A DNA stretch of 64,000 bases from Herbiconiux gentiana (GTDB taxonomy: Bacteria > Actinomycetota > Actinomycetes > Actinomycetales > Microbacteriaceae). The DNA is taken from NCBI RefSeq assembly GCF_024978135.1, contig NZ_JANTEZ010000004.1, positions 372,001-436,000 on the forward strand, given 5' to 3'. Each line of letters begins with the position of its first letter. Position 1 is the stretch's first letter. Of this stretch, positions 16,680-26,322 are shown piece by piece. Position numbers and translations under genes: made by a program. The notes below the pieces were generated by a model. The model ran no database searches, was not told where the DNA came from, and was given only the letters and a program-made list of their open reading frames with translations.

Positions 16680-17027
16680 TCAGTTCCGGATGCGCGCCAG
16701 AGCCTCCTCGAAACTGCCCACGGGGGTCATCATCGCTCCGACATCGGGCTCGAACCGGCCCCCGTCGTCACGTTCGCCGTCGGGGTCGGACACGACGATC
16801 ACCCGGGCATCCGCCAGCCGGCACACCCGGATCTTGTAGTTGACGCTCACGCGCTCGCCCGGGCGCTGCTCGACGACCACCACGTCGGGCGGGAAGCTCG
16901 GCGAGGTCAGCAGCTTCCCGAAGGAGCTGGCCGATACCGTGACCTCGAGGCCGTCGACCTCGGCCACCCGCTCGATCTTGGCGGCGAGTGCGTCGGCATC
17001 GGCGTCGAACAGCCCGACCTTCACCAT
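16680..17027 (-). CDS. Receiver-like single-domain protein with altered active site
   Basis: The ATG at 17027 gives 115 residues; the frame is open further upstream but without a plausible start. The sequence follows a CheY-like receiver: KVGLFDADAD with acidic residues at the end of strand 1, PPDVVVVEQRP where a receiver has its phospho-acceptor Asp, RVIVVSDPDG with a Ser at the Ser/Thr switch, and MMTPVGSFEEALARI where a receiver normally has Lys-Pro. The acceptor is therefore Glu and the conserved Lys is Thr, which suggests a receiver that is not phosphorylated. No output domain is attached. It stands alone between fgd and the beta-helix gene. The fold assignment is inferred from the strand/helix pattern. 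Confidence 0.55.
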   Translation of the reverse strand: MVKVGLFDADADALAAKIERVAEVDGLEVTVSASSFGKLLTSPSFPPDVVVVEQRPGERVSVNYKIRVCRLADARVIVVSDPDGERDDGGRFEPDVGAMMTPVGSFEEALARIRN

Positions 17028-17210
17028 CTGCGTCGCCACCTTCGTCCCCGGTCTGTGCGGGACCCGTGTGCTCGCACGCCGGCTCCCGTGCCGATCCTTC
17101 GACGGTACACCCTCCCCCGGACGACGGCGGGCACCCCGGAAATCTGGACGCGGGATCGACGTTCGCTGTACACCGCCCCGATCCGCAGCGATCACCCGCT
17201 GGGAGGGGCC

Positions 17211-17236
17211 TACTCTCGACCCGACACAACGGAGGG
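17211..17236 (+). promoter_or_regulatory. Promoter -10 and ribosome site of the beta-helix gene
   Basis: TACTCT at 17211-17216 is a -10 candidate. GGAGGG at 17231-17236 is a strong ribosome site four bases before the ATG at 17241, so this message has a short leader, unlike many in the window. Confidence 0.5.
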
Positions 17237-17240
17237 CCTC

Positions 17241-19016
17241 ATGCGCACCCACCCCTCACCGCCGACCGCGCCCGGGTCGGCTCCCGCTCTCAACCGGCGC
17301 GATCTGCTGCGGGCCGGTCTGCTCGCCACCCCGGTCGTCGCCGCCGGCCTCGTCTGGTCGCCCTCTTCGGCCCCGGCGCAGGCGGCCACTGCGTCGACCC
17401 AGGCGAAAGCGGCCGCCGCATCGACCCAAGCTCAGGCGGCCCCCTCCGGCCCCGTCACCTCCGTGCTTGAGCACGGCGCCGGCCCCGACAGGACCGGCGC
17501 CCAGAACGCCACCGCCTTCGCCGACGCGGTCGCGGCGGTCGCCGAGCAGGGCGGCGGAACCGTCGACTTCTCCGACCTGCCCCTCGCCTTCGACGGCGCC
17601 CTGCACATGCCCCCGAACGTCAGCGCCCGCGGCGGCGGCATCATCACCTTCGGCGACGGCGCGAAGTGGATCTACGGTTCGGGCCACGACTCGACCAGCT
17701 ACGCGTCGAGTGTGCGGGGCATCCGCTTCACCCGCAGCCTGGCCTCGAGCGACGGGCTGTCGATCCCGAAGGACTCGGTGTTCCTGCAGCTCGAGGGCTG
17801 CCGTGACCTCACGATCAGCGGATGCGCGTTCCACGGCGCCGAGGTGGCGATCTCGCAGCCCGCGGCACCGGCCCTGCCGAACCACGCCAACTCGATGATC
17901 GTCATCTCCGGCAACCACTTCAGCGAGGTGGACTACGCCTGGAAGGCGAGCCGCCACCAGAAGTCGAAATGGGGCGTCAACAGCGACAGCGTGTTCTCCG
18001 ACAACATCGTGAACCACGCCTACGTCACCCACGTGCACTGCGACTCCATCGACGGCGTGACGGTCACCGGCAACGTCTTCTTCTTCCCCGGCCACGAGGA
18101 GAGCAAGGCCTCCGGTCCGTCGCGCATCCGGGACAAGCTGCACAACGTCTTCATCGGCGAGTCGAACTGGGTGCACGTGCACGACAACAACTGCTTCGAA
18201 GCGGGGGCCGACGCCATCCGGCTCGAGGATGCGCGCACCGCGAACGTCACCGGCAACAACATCGCCTGGCCCGGGCAGGTCACGCCCGCCGACGGGATCG
18301 CCGTCACCGGGAACCGGGCCGGCGAGACCTTGAAGCTCGTCGTGGCGTCGAACCAGATCACGTTCCACACCCGGCACGCCGTCTCGGTCACCGGGCCCGC
18401 TCAGGCCGTGGGCCTCGGGCCCGACACGGTGTTCTTCCTGGCGGATCCGCCCACCTACTTCGGCACCGTCGACCTCGGGAGCGACGACGACCACCACCGC
18501 TACTTCGTCGACGACTCCGTCTCGGTGCTGCCCACGATCGCGTCGGGCGCGTCGATCAGGCCGGGCGAGAGCGACCGACTGCCGTCGATCACCGGAACGG
18601 GGCTGACGTCGTTCACCGTGCTGGGTGCGCTGGGCGCCACCGCAGCCGCGAGCACCACCGCCGACTTCAGCTCGGGCGCCACGACGGCGACCTTCTCCTG
18701 CCAGAGCACCGCCCGAGGCACCACCGCCTACGGCGGCCTCGTCGTGGTCACCGCGAGGCGGCACGCGGCCGACGGCTCCCCCGCGGCCACCTACCTGCTG
18801 CTCGTGTCGAAGGCCCCGGCCCCGGGAGGCGCGGCGACGATCGAGTCGGCGGTGCTCGTCTCGGCGGCGGGCTGCACCGACGGGTCGACCAGCGAGCATC
18901 CGTCGTTCACCTGGACGCTCGCCGGCGATCGACTCGTCGCGACCGCCTTCGGCTCGACGAGGGGCGCCGGCTTCCGCTTCGACGCGGTCGCGACCGGCGA
19001 CCTCCTGCTCAGCTGA
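17241..19016 (+). CDS. Tat-exported right-handed beta-helix protein
   Basis: The 591-residue protein starts with a twin-arginine signal (LNRRDLLRAGLLATPVVAAGL, with an Ala-rich cleavage region). The mature part opens with VLEHGAGPDRTGAQNATAF, the usual beginning of pectate-lyase/GH28-like beta-helix proteins. It continues with repeated short strands ending in Asn-rich turns (VISGNHFSEV, VTGNVFFFPG, VTGNNIAWPG). The last 160 residues form a separate beta-rich domain. Such folds are found in polysaccharide lyases, glycosidases and phage-like adhesins. No catalytic signature is clear, so substrate and activity are open. The gene overlaps the converging sortase gene by eight bases. Plant cell-wall or glycan contact is a guess from the fold. 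Confidence 0.75.
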   Translation: MRTHPSPPTAPGSAPALNRRDLLRAGLLATPVVAAGLVWSPSSAPAQAATASTQAKAAAASTQAQAAPSGPVTSVLEHGAGPDRTGAQNATAFADAVAAVAEQGGGTVDFSDLPLAFDGALHMPPNVSARGGGIITFGDGAKWIYGSGHDSTSYASSVRGIRFTRSLASSDGLSIPKDSVFLQLEGCRDLTISGCAFHGAEVAISQPAAPALPNHANSMIVISGNHFSEVDYAWKASRHQKSKWGVNSDSVFSDNIVNHAYVTHVHCDSIDGVTVTGNVFFFPGHEESKASGPSRIRDKLHNVFIGESNWVHVHDNNCFEAGADAIRLEDARTANVTGNNIAWPGQVTPADGIAVTGNRAGETLKLVVASNQITFHTRHAVSVTGPAQAVGLGPDTVFFLADPPTYFGTVDLGSDDDHHRYFVDDSVSVLPTIASGASIRPGESDRLPSITGTGLTSFTVLGALGATAAASTTADFSSGATTATFSCQSTARGTTAYGGLVVVTARRHAADGSPAATYLLLVSKAPAPGGAATIESAVLVSAAGCTDGSTSEHPSFTWTLAGDRLVATAFGSTRGAGFRFDAVATGDLLLS

Positions 19017-19971
19017 CGTCGGCGCGGGGCTTGGGCGCCGGGACACGGGCGGGCCGCCCCGACCACCAGACGTAGGCGGTCGCCGCCGCCAGCACGCCGG
19101 CCGCGATCACGGTCCACCACGGGAAGGTGGGGATCTCGGGCCGCTCGCCGGCGGAGTCGAGATCGACCTGCGGCGTGGGGATGACGCGTTCGCCGGTGAC
19201 GAGGATGCGGTGGCTGTTCACACCGAGCGGGGTGCAGGTGACGAGGGTGACGAGGTCACGGCCGTCGACCGGCAGGAGGCTCTGGGTCTCGGACGGTTCC
19301 ACCACCCGGGTGTCGACCACCCGGTAGGTGAGCACCTCGCCGAGCACCTCGATGGTGAAGGTGTCGTCGAGCTCGACACGGTCGAGGTGGGTGAAGAGCT
19401 CGGAGGTGGCGAGCCCGCGGTGGGCGGTGAGCACCGAATGGGTGCTCACCCCGCCGACCGGCACCGCGGTGCCCTCGAGGTGGCCGACGCCGTGGTCGAG
19501 CACGTCGGCGCTCGTGCCGTGGTAGATCGGCAGGTCGACCGCGATGGCGGGGATCTTGAGCCGGGCCATCAGGCCGTCCTCGTCCGCCCGCAGCACGGCC
19601 GCGTAGTCGCCCTCCTGCTCGGGCTGCTCCGCGAGCGGCAGACGCTCGTTGGCGGCGATGCTGGCTCCGCCGTCGACCAGCTCGGAGTTGTACCGACGGG
19701 CCTCCTGCAGTCGCGCCGCCAGCGCGTCGGCGCTCAGGTCGGCCACGTCGTCGGTCAACTCGGTGATGCGCTGGGACTGCTCGTACTGGCTGAACCAGGA
19801 GACGACCGTGGGGAACAGCAGCAGGCCGGCCCCGATCACGCTGACGATCGCGATCGCGAGCGGCACCTTCGGCAGCCGCCAGCGCCGGGCGCGGCGGAGG
19901 TCGCGCCTCGTCACCGGGCCCGGAGACGACGAAGGTGGGGCCCCCGAAGGGGACCCCACCTGCGCCGTCAT
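19009..19971 (-). CDS. Class C sortase (pilin polymerase)
   Basis: The 320-residue protein has an N-terminal membrane helix (about residues 36-58), the sortase barrel and a C-terminal membrane helix (VIAAGVLAAATAYVWWSG). The catalytic triad is visible: H184 in LTAHRG, C246 in TLVTCTPLG and R255 in VNSHRILV. Two membrane anchors and the position directly after a pilin gene identify it as the pilus-specific class C type, which joins pilin subunits by a Thr-to-Lys bond on the outer face of the membrane. It begins nine bases after the backbone pilin stop. No housekeeping sortase is in the window, so final cell-wall anchoring must use one encoded elsewhere. Confidence 0.92.
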   Translation of the reverse strand: MTAQVGSPSGAPPSSSPGPVTRRDLRRARRWRLPKVPLAIAIVSVIGAGLLLFPTVVSWFSQYEQSQRITELTDDVADLSADALAARLQEARRYNSELVDGGASIAANERLPLAEQPEQEGDYAAVLRADEDGLMARLKIPAIAVDLPIYHGTSADVLDHGVGHLEGTAVPVGGVSTHSVLTAHRGLATSELFTHLDRVELDDTFTIEVLGEVLTYRVVDTRVVEPSETQSLLPVDGRDLVTLVTCTPLGVNSHRILVTGERVIPTPQVDLDSAGERPEIPTFPWWTVIAAGVLAAATAYVWWSGRPARVPAPKPRADVS

Positions 19972-19980
19972 CGCTTCAGC

Positions 19981-21525
19981 CTACGCAACCGTGTGGGTCA
20001 CGGCCGGCTCGGCCGCCACGGCGGACCGACGACGTGCCACGACGATCGCCGCGCCCAGGGCGAGCACGAGCAGCGCGCCGCCACCGACGCCGAACCACAG
20101 CCCGGCGTCACCACCCGTGAGCGGCAGCAGGAAGTTCGCCACCGACACCTGGGTGTGGTTGAACTCGACGTAGTTCTGCACCGGAGCGGTGGTCGAGGTC
20201 GGGCCGGCGACCACGACGGTCTGCACGGGGTTCGACGTCGGCAGGTTGAACCCTGTCGGCGGCGTGATCTCGCGCACGTAGTAGTTGCCGGGCGTCACGA
20301 TCGGGATCTCGACCAGGCCGTTGGCACCCGTCGTCCAGTTGGTGATGCCACCGATCGAGATCGGGTTCTGCTGCAGGTTGGCGTCGTTCTGGTTCAGGTA
20401 GACCTGGTAGACGGCACCAGCCAGCGGCACGCGTGGGCTGCCGTTGTTGCTCTCGTAGGCGAACACCGTGAGCTGACCGATCGGGGTGGTGCCCGTGACG
20501 GTCTCGGTGGCGCCGTTGATGGTGGCGGTCGCGCTGTTGACGATCAGGCCGTTGGCCGGGATCGACACGGCCCGGGTGAGCACGTTGAACGACACGAGGC
20601 CGCCCTGCAGCGCGGTCAGCCGGGTGAGACCGGACGCGGTGAAGGTGAGCGTCGAGGTGCCGGCCGCGGTGACGATGTTGTAGTCGGCGGGGCTGGCGAA
20701 GTTCTGCGCGATGCCCGCCGCGCTCGTGACGGTGACCGTGGTCGGCGAGACGCCGGTCGGGGGTGTGGTCACGAACTGCAGGTCGGCCGGGATCTGGTCG
20801 GCGAGCGAGAAGCCCGCGATCGAGTCACCGGCTGCCAGGGTCGGGATGCTCGACGCGATCGCCCACCGGATGAGGTCGGGGTTGCGCGCCTCGACGGAGT
20901 TCGCCGGCGCCGGGACGCGGGTCTTCGTGAGTTCGGTCACCGCGTTCTTCGGGTACACGTGCACGTCGTAGATCCACTGGTTCGCCGGAGCACCGACGGG
21001 GCCGGTGGGCAGCGGCAGCGACACGAGGAACGGCGCGGTCGGGTTGGTGGCGTCGGCCGGCAGCACGGTCTCCTGCACGTAGTACAGGCCGATGGGCATC
21101 CCCGTCGGGTACAGGGCCGGGTCGACCGTGAAGTTCGCCGTGCCGTTCGCCGCCGACGGAGTCGAGGTGAAGGACAGGGTGGCGAGTCGGGTCGACGCCG
21201 ACTGCGGGGTGAGGTTCGACGCGATGGTCCAGCCCTCAGGCGTGGTGAGGTCGACACCGGCGACCTGCGTGGCCGTGAAGACCGCGCCGGGCAGCGGGGT
21301 GCCGAGGTTCGTCGAGGAGGGCAGCTGCTGGCCGGTGCCGGCGATCTGGCCGTTGTTCGGGCCGAGCGCGTACTTGTGCACGGTCAGCGTGCGCTGCTGT
21401 GTCGAGTCGATGTTGCCGGGCAGGATGACGGCCTGCGCCGGGGCGACGGCCACGATTGCCACGCCGGCGGCCAGGACGACGGCGCCGATCGCGGCGGTCG
21501 CCCGCCTGAGTGCGGATGAGGACAT
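19981..21525 (-). CDS. Major (backbone) pilin, SpaA-type, LPXTG-anchored
   Basis: The 514-residue protein has a signal peptide (AAIGAVVLAAGVAIVAVAPAQA). The pilin motif W184-x6-Y191-P-K193 supplies the Lys used for polymerisation. SpaA/Cna-B-like domains follow, including an E-box-like YYVREITPP. The sorting signal is LPLTG at 467-471, followed by a hydrophobic segment and an Arg-rich tail. This is the classical layout of a sortase-assembled backbone pilin, in which intramolecular isopeptide bonds are common. GGAGA precedes the ATG. It lies between the tip protein (86 bases upstream) and the class C sortase (nine bases downstream). The combination leaves little doubt about the role. Confidence 0.92.
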   Translation of the reverse strand: MSSSALRRATAAIGAVVLAAGVAIVAVAPAQAVILPGNIDSTQQRTLTVHKYALGPNNGQIAGTGQQLPSSTNLGTPLPGAVFTATQVAGVDLTTPEGWTIASNLTPQSASTRLATLSFTSTPSAANGTANFTVDPALYPTGMPIGLYYVQETVLPADATNPTAPFLVSLPLPTGPVGAPANQWIYDVHVYPKNAVTELTKTRVPAPANSVEARNPDLIRWAIASSIPTLAAGDSIAGFSLADQIPADLQFVTTPPTGVSPTTVTVTSAAGIAQNFASPADYNIVTAAGTSTLTFTASGLTRLTALQGGLVSFNVLTRAVSIPANGLIVNSATATINGATETVTGTTPIGQLTVFAYESNNGSPRVPLAGAVYQVYLNQNDANLQQNPISIGGITNWTTGANGLVEIPIVTPGNYYVREITPPTGFNLPTSNPVQTVVVAGPTSTTAPVQNYVEFNHTQVSVANFLLPLTGGDAGLWFGVGGGALLVLALGAAIVVARRRSAVAAEPAVTHTVA

Positions 21526-21611
21526 GAGATTTCTCCGTTCGATGAAGAGGTCGGGTGGTGCAGATGAGGGGTGGATTCGGGGTGGAGCCTCGGGGGCGGA
21601 GGGGCGGCGTC

Positions 21612-24600
21612 TCAGGCGGTGCTCCTTCGTCTCCGACGACGCCCGTGCCAGACGGCCAGGGCGAGTGCGAGGGCGAGCACGGCGAACCCGGAGAACAGGT
21701 AGGCGTCGGTGCTCTGTCCGCCCGTGAGGGGCAGAGTCGTGGGCGCGACGGGGGCGTTGACGAAGCGGTAGACCGCCGCCTGGCCCGCCGCGGGCGCGGT
21801 GATCGTCGCCGAGGTCACCGGGGTCCAGCTGCCGTTCGGCTGCCGGAGCTCCAGCCGCAGCTGCCGGTAGGCGAGCCGCGTGCCCGACTGGGCCAGCGCC
21901 TCCGTCAGCGTGTAGGAGTGGCCGGGCCGCACGTCGAAGGTGCTGGCCGGGTTCCCCGCCGACTGGAAGTCGGCGCCCGCGACGGTTCTGGCGGTCAGGC
22001 CCGTCAGCGTCGCCGGGGTGGCCGTCAGGTTCCAGGTCGAGGGCACGAAGCCGGTCGACGGGTTCTGCACGTTCTTCAGCAGGGTGAGGGATGCGGTGGC
22101 GTTGGTCACCGTGCAGGTCACCGTCGACCCGCGCGAGAGCGTGATGTCCCCGGCGGCGGTGACGGGCACCGTGGCCCCCGTCGCGGTCACGCAGGACCAG
22201 TCGCCCACCTGCACGTAGGTGGCCGGGCCGCCGCTCTCGGAGAGCCGGTACGGGGTGTCGGCCGAGACGGGCACCGCGTTGATCGTGCCGCTGCCGCCCG
22301 CGCCCCGGGGCCCCGCCAGGGCCGCCGGCACGCTGCGCGCCGCGTCGAGCAGCCACGCCGACGGGGCGGTGCTGCCGAAGGAGACCCGCTTCACCAGGGT
22401 GAGGGTCGCGATCGGGCGGTTCGTGAAGGTGCAGTCGACCGTGTTGCCGGGGGCGATGGTGCCGGCGACGGTCCGCACCGCGTAGCCGGAGGCATCCGTG
22501 GCGGAGTTCGTGTCGGTGGTCGAGGTCGTCGCCGTGCCGCGGGTCACCGCGCAGACGAGGGAGTCGAGCCGGAAGCCGGTCTGCTGACGTTCGAGCACCG
22601 AGACGGTGGCGCTGCCGGTGGCCGAGCCGTAGAGCACGAAGAACGAGGCCAGGCCGTTGGCGTCGGTGGTGACCTCCGACCGTCCTGCGGCCGCGCCGGT
22701 GCTGGCGGGGTCGGCGGGCAGCACGACGGTGCCGCTTCCGGCCGAGGCGATCGAGGTGCCGACCGTCCATCCTGCGGCCGGTCGCGGGTTGGCGCCCAGC
22801 CCGTCGACGGTGCTCTTCCTGACCTTGATCTCCGCGACCGGCTGGGCCGTGTTGTAGATCGTGCAGGCGACGCCGACGCTGACCTGGTTCGGGATGGTCA
22901 CCGATGCCGTGCGGGTCGCGTCCATCCGCGCCGACGCGATGCGCACGCCGTCGGCCCAGCACTCGTAGATGACGGTGTAGGTCGCCGGCACCGCCGCCGT
23001 GGTCACCGCAGTCGTCTGCAGCAGCTCGGAGATCGTCATCACGGTGTTCACCGGTGCCGTGATCGGGCCGATGGAGGCCGAGGTGCCGGTCGTGCCGGTG
23101 TTGGCGAACGCGACCTCCGATCCCCCGGTCGCCACCGCCAGGCGGAAGTCGTGCGCCTGGCCCGTGACCCGGCTGAGCACACTCTTGCTCACCGAGAAGG
23201 TCGACGGCGAGGCGCAGGTGGCGAGGTCGGTGCTCGGTACGGCGTCGGTTCCGAGCACGATGGTGGGGGTGTTCGGAACGGCGGTCCAGGTCAGCGGGTC
23301 GAACTGGTAGGCGTTCGTGCCGGTGCCGACGTACGCGGTGCCCCGCGGCGAGAACGCCAGGCCGTTCAGCGGGCCCGCGCCGATGCCGGCGACCGTGCGC
23401 TGGGTCGTCGCCGTGGCGGTGATCTCGCCGCCGGTGGACGCGGAGAGCGCCGGGCCGGCCACGCTGAAGAACTGCGCCTGGGTGCCCTCGCTGCGGAGGA
23501 TGTGCAGGTTGCCCTTGGCGTCGAAGGCCATGTCGCCGTTGCCGGCGGAGTTGGCCCCGGTGCTGACGTAGCCGAGCAGGGTGAAGAGCGGGTTCGCGGT
23601 CGCTCCGTTGAAGCGCCACAGGTTGATGCGGCCGACGTTGTTGACCACGCTCGTGGTGCCGACGACGAACGCGCGGCCGACGGGGTCGAACGCCCCCATG
23701 GTGATCGAGGCCGTGGTGCTCAGGGTCTGCGGCGTGGCGAAGGCGGTGCGGGTCGCCGTCAGCGTTCCCGACGGCGACACGGAGTACGTGATGACGCCGG
23801 TCGCGGTGTTCGCGTTGGTAGCCGTGCTCCTCGTGATGGCGTACGCCGTCTGACCCTCGACGTCGATGGCCAGGGAGTTCGCGTTGGCGGTGCCCGCCGG
23901 GCCCGCGGCGATGACGGCGGCGGTCTGGGAGGTGGACGAGCTGAGGGCGTTGGTCTGGGTCAGCGCTCCGTCGGACCGCACGCTGTAGAGGTAGCTGCCG
24001 TCGCAGTACAGGCTCGCGGTCGCCTGCGCGGTGTTCGTGAAGGTGCAGACGATGCTGACGCCGGCCTCGTCGGGTATGGTGAGCGAGCCGGAGACCGAGG
24101 TGCCGCGAGCGATCACGGTCGTTCCGCGCGCGCACTCGTAGCTCGAGGTGTACGTGCGCAGCTGGGCCGAGGTCACCACCGTCTCGCCCACCGTGTAGGT
24201 CGCGCCGCGGGTGACGTTGACGGGGCCGACCTGCTGCGTCTGCAGCCCCAGCGCCGAGCCGCTCGTCGTGGCGCTCGCGACCTCGGAGGCGCCCGAGACG
24301 AGGGCGAGGCGGAACTGGTCGGCGGCCTGCGCGCGGCTGACCACGTTCTTGCGGATGGTGACGGTGGTCGGCGGCTCGACGGTCAGCGTCGTCGCGTCGG
24401 GGGCGTTCAGCACCGTCGTCACGTTCGACGGGCCGTTGGTGTAGGTGCCGCCGCTGTTCGACAGCACGGCGACGGTGACCGTGCAGGAGGCGGCGCCGGC
24501 CGCCAGGTCGCCGCCCGCGACGGTGATGGTGGAGGATCCCTCGGCGGCGGTCACGGCGTAGGCCGCGCCGGTCGTGCTCGTGCAGGTGCCGCCGATCGCC

Positions 24601-26114
24601 GGGGAGCCCGAGGTGCTCGGGGCGACGACGAGGCCCGCGGGAAGCGCATCCGTGAAGCCCCAGTCGGGCTTCGCCGCCAGCTCGGTGGTGTTCGTCACCG
24701 TGAAGGTGAGGGTCGATGCCACGCCGGCGGGCACGGTGAGCGGGCTGAACTCCTTGTCGAGGCTCGGCGTCGAGTCGAGCAGCCGCAGGTTGTCGAACGA
24801 GAAGTCGTTGCCGGCGACGTCGGACTCCTGGTTCGTCAGTCGCACGCGGGCCGCCGCGGCCTGAGCGGGGGTGAGCAGCACGGCGGTGTCGGTGAAGAAG
24901 CGGCCGGCGCGGGTCGACGGGCTGCCGGTGCCCCAGGGGTCGGTCTGGTTGTCGGCCGGGAAGACGTTGGAGGTGTAGCGCCCGTTGGTGACGGTGCACG
25001 CGACGATAGGGGCCGTCGTGAGCGGGCGCACGGTGGTGCCGGTGACCAGCGCCAGGTCGAGGCGGGAGTTGTTGTTCTGACCGCCGGGACGCGCGGCGCA
25101 GGAGTCCTCGGAGACGTCGATCGACATCGAGTAGTAACGATCGGCCGTGGCCGGGGTGGGGCCGACGGCGCCGACCGACTCGAGCACGACCTGGTTGGCC
25201 GCCTGCGTGCCCTGGGCCGCGCTGGTCATGGCCGTCACGCCGTGGTTGGCGCGGGTCGTCGCGGTCGAGCCGTTCACCGGTGTGGTGTCGGTGGCCCCGC
25301 CGGGGTTCACGGTGCCGGCGGCGACGTTGGCCTGCACCTGCCCGAGCACATCGGCCATGCGGGCGACCTTGAAGCGCGAGCCCGTCGCGTCGCCGAGGGT
25401 GCAGAACGGGGTGGCGGGGAACGTCGCGTTGTAGTTGACGACGACGCCGTTGCAGTTGTTCACGTTCAGCCAGAACGCCGAGCCGGTGTAGCGGCTGGTC
25501 GCGTACTGGTCGACGCGGATCGGGGTCGTTCCGACACCCTGCTCGAAGGTCTCGATCCACGTCTGGGTGGCCGGCTCGGTGACGCCGGCGGCGAAGGCCG
25601 ACACGTCGGCCCGGGCCCGGAACGGGGACTCGGGTGGGCTGTTCGCCGAGGGCTCGACGGGCGCGACCGGAGCCGCGGTCTCGCTCGGTGGGGTGGGCGT
25701 GGGCGACGGCGAGAGGGTGGGTGCGTCCGCGTCGTCGGGGAGCACGGCGTCGGGCTGGTCGAGCGTCGGCTCCGGCTCGTCGGCGGGCGGCGCGGCCGGG
25801 CCGGTCGTAGGCGTCGGCGCGGGCGATGCCTCGGGCGCCGGCAAGACCTCGGGCTCCGGCGCGGTGCCGGGGTCGGGCGAGGTGCCCGGCTCCGGCGTCG
25901 TCGTGGCCTCGGGCTCCGGCGACACCGCGGGTTCGGGTGACTCGTCGGGGGCGGGCGAGCCCTCCGGCGCGGGCGTCGCGGAGGCCGCGGCGTCCGCCCC
26001 CGGCAGCACCGAAGCGCCCGCGACCGGCACGGCGCCGAAGGCGAGCAGACCGCCCACGAGCGAGATCGCCACCACGCCTGCGATGGCGCGGAACCGGGTG
26101 GGGTGGAGGATCAT
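21612..26114 (-). CDS. Large LPXTG surface protein, probable pilus tip adhesin
   Basis: The ATG at 26114 gives 1500 residues. An earlier in-frame ATG at 26201 exists, but the signal peptide (GVVAISLVGGLLAFGAVPVAG) fits 26114. Order: signal peptide; Pro/Glu/Ser-rich linker to about residue 140; a jelly-roll-like N-terminal domain with Cys residues; a DUF11-like repeat (SLDKEFSPLTVPAGVASTLT); SpaA-like repeats (VTIRKNVVSRAQAADQFRLA and two relatives); a beta-propeller-like segment (SLYCDGSYLYSVRSDG, DUF6923 type); more SpaA-like units; then LPLTG at 1461-1465, a hydrophobic span and an Arg-rich end. It lacks a clear YPK pilin motif, as expected for a tip subunit. It is first in the pilus operon. 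The ligand is unknown. Confidence 0.85.
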   Translation of the reverse strand: MILHPTRFRAIAGVVAISLVGGLLAFGAVPVAGASVLPGADAAASATPAPEGSPAPDESPEPAVSPEPEATTTPEPGTSPDPGTAPEPEVLPAPEASPAPTPTTGPAAPPADEPEPTLDQPDAVLPDDADAPTLSPSPTPTPPSETAAPVAPVEPSANSPPESPFRARADVSAFAAGVTEPATQTWIETFEQGVGTTPIRVDQYATSRYTGSAFWLNVNNCNGVVVNYNATFPATPFCTLGDATGSRFKVARMADVLGQVQANVAAGTVNPGGATDTTPVNGSTATTRANHGVTAMTSAAQGTQAANQVVLESVGAVGPTPATADRYYSMSIDVSEDSCAARPGGQNNNSRLDLALVTGTTVRPLTTAPIVACTVTNGRYTSNVFPADNQTDPWGTGSPSTRAGRFFTDTAVLLTPAQAAAARVRLTNQESDVAGNDFSFDNLRLLDSTPSLDKEFSPLTVPAGVASTLTFTVTNTTELAAKPDWGFTDALPAGLVVAPSTSGSPAIGGTCTSTTGAAYAVTAAEGSSTITVAGGDLAAGAASCTVTVAVLSNSGGTYTNGPSNVTTVLNAPDATTLTVEPPTTVTIRKNVVSRAQAADQFRLALVSGASEVASATTSGSALGLQTQQVGPVNVTRGATYTVGETVVTSAQLRTYTSSYECARGTTVIARGTSVSGSLTIPDEAGVSIVCTFTNTAQATASLYCDGSYLYSVRSDGALTQTNALSSSTSQTAAVIAAGPAGTANANSLAIDVEGQTAYAITRSTATNANTATGVITYSVSPSGTLTATRTAFATPQTLSTTASITMGAFDPVGRAFVVGTTSVVNNVGRINLWRFNGATANPLFTLLGYVSTGANSAGNGDMAFDAKGNLHILRSEGTQAQFFSVAGPALSASTGGEITATATTQRTVAGIGAGPLNGLAFSPRGTAYVGTGTNAYQFDPLTWTAVPNTPTIVLGTDAVPSTDLATCASPSTFSVSKSVLSRVTGQAHDFRLAVATGGSEVAFANTGTTGTSASIGPITAPVNTVMTISELLQTTAVTTAAVPATYTVIYECWADGVRIASARMDATRTASVTIPNQVSVGVACTIYNTAQPVAEIKVRKSTVDGLGANPRPAAGWTVGTSIASAGSGTVVLPADPASTGAAAGRSEVTTDANGLASFFVLYGSATGSATVSVLERQQTGFRLDSLVCAVTRGTATTSTTDTNSATDASGYAVRTVAGTIAPGNTVDCTFTNRPIATLTLVKRVSFGSTAPSAWLLDAARSVPAALAGPRGAGGSGTINAVPVSADTPYRLSESGGPATYVQVGDWSCVTATGATVPVTAAGDITLSRGSTVTCTVTNATASLTLLKNVQNPSTGFVPSTWNLTATPATLTGLTARTVAGADFQSAGNPASTFDVRPGHSYTLTEALAQSGTRLAYRQLRLELRQPNGSWTPVTSATITAPAAGQAAVYRFVNAPVAPTTLPLTGGQSTDAYLFSGFAVLALALALAVWHGRRRRRRSTA

Positions 26115-26241
26115 CGAGCTCTCAGTGCTGGGGCGAACGAAATCGCCGGCAGCCCCGGGGCAGGGAGAAAGACATCGTCCGTCAGCGTCGGCGGAACCCA
26201 TTCCCCCGTCGCCGGCTCCCCCAAAGATCGCCGACGAACCA

Positions 26242-26270
26242 ACACTACGTAACGCCCCGACGCCAGTCGA
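26242..26270 (-). promoter_or_regulatory. Possible promoter of the pilus operon
   Basis: On the minus strand TCGACT (26270-26265) and TAGTGT (26247-26242) are 17 bases apart. They would give a leader of about 120 bases before the tip gene. Both match the consensus only partly. The 208 bases between the tip gene and the tRNA hold nothing else recognisable. Confidence 0.3.
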
Positions 26271-26322
26271 TCAGTGCACTACCGAGTTACTACTGAACGT
26301 CACCACCGAGCCGCCGCCTCGG

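Noticed and set aside
21555-25940. A very long open frame on the plus strand opposite the pilus tip gene
   Set aside because: It is rich in Gly, Arg and Ala with no domain, and comes from GC-rich codon bias opposite a real gene. The minus strand carries a signal peptide, SpaA-like domains and LPXTG.
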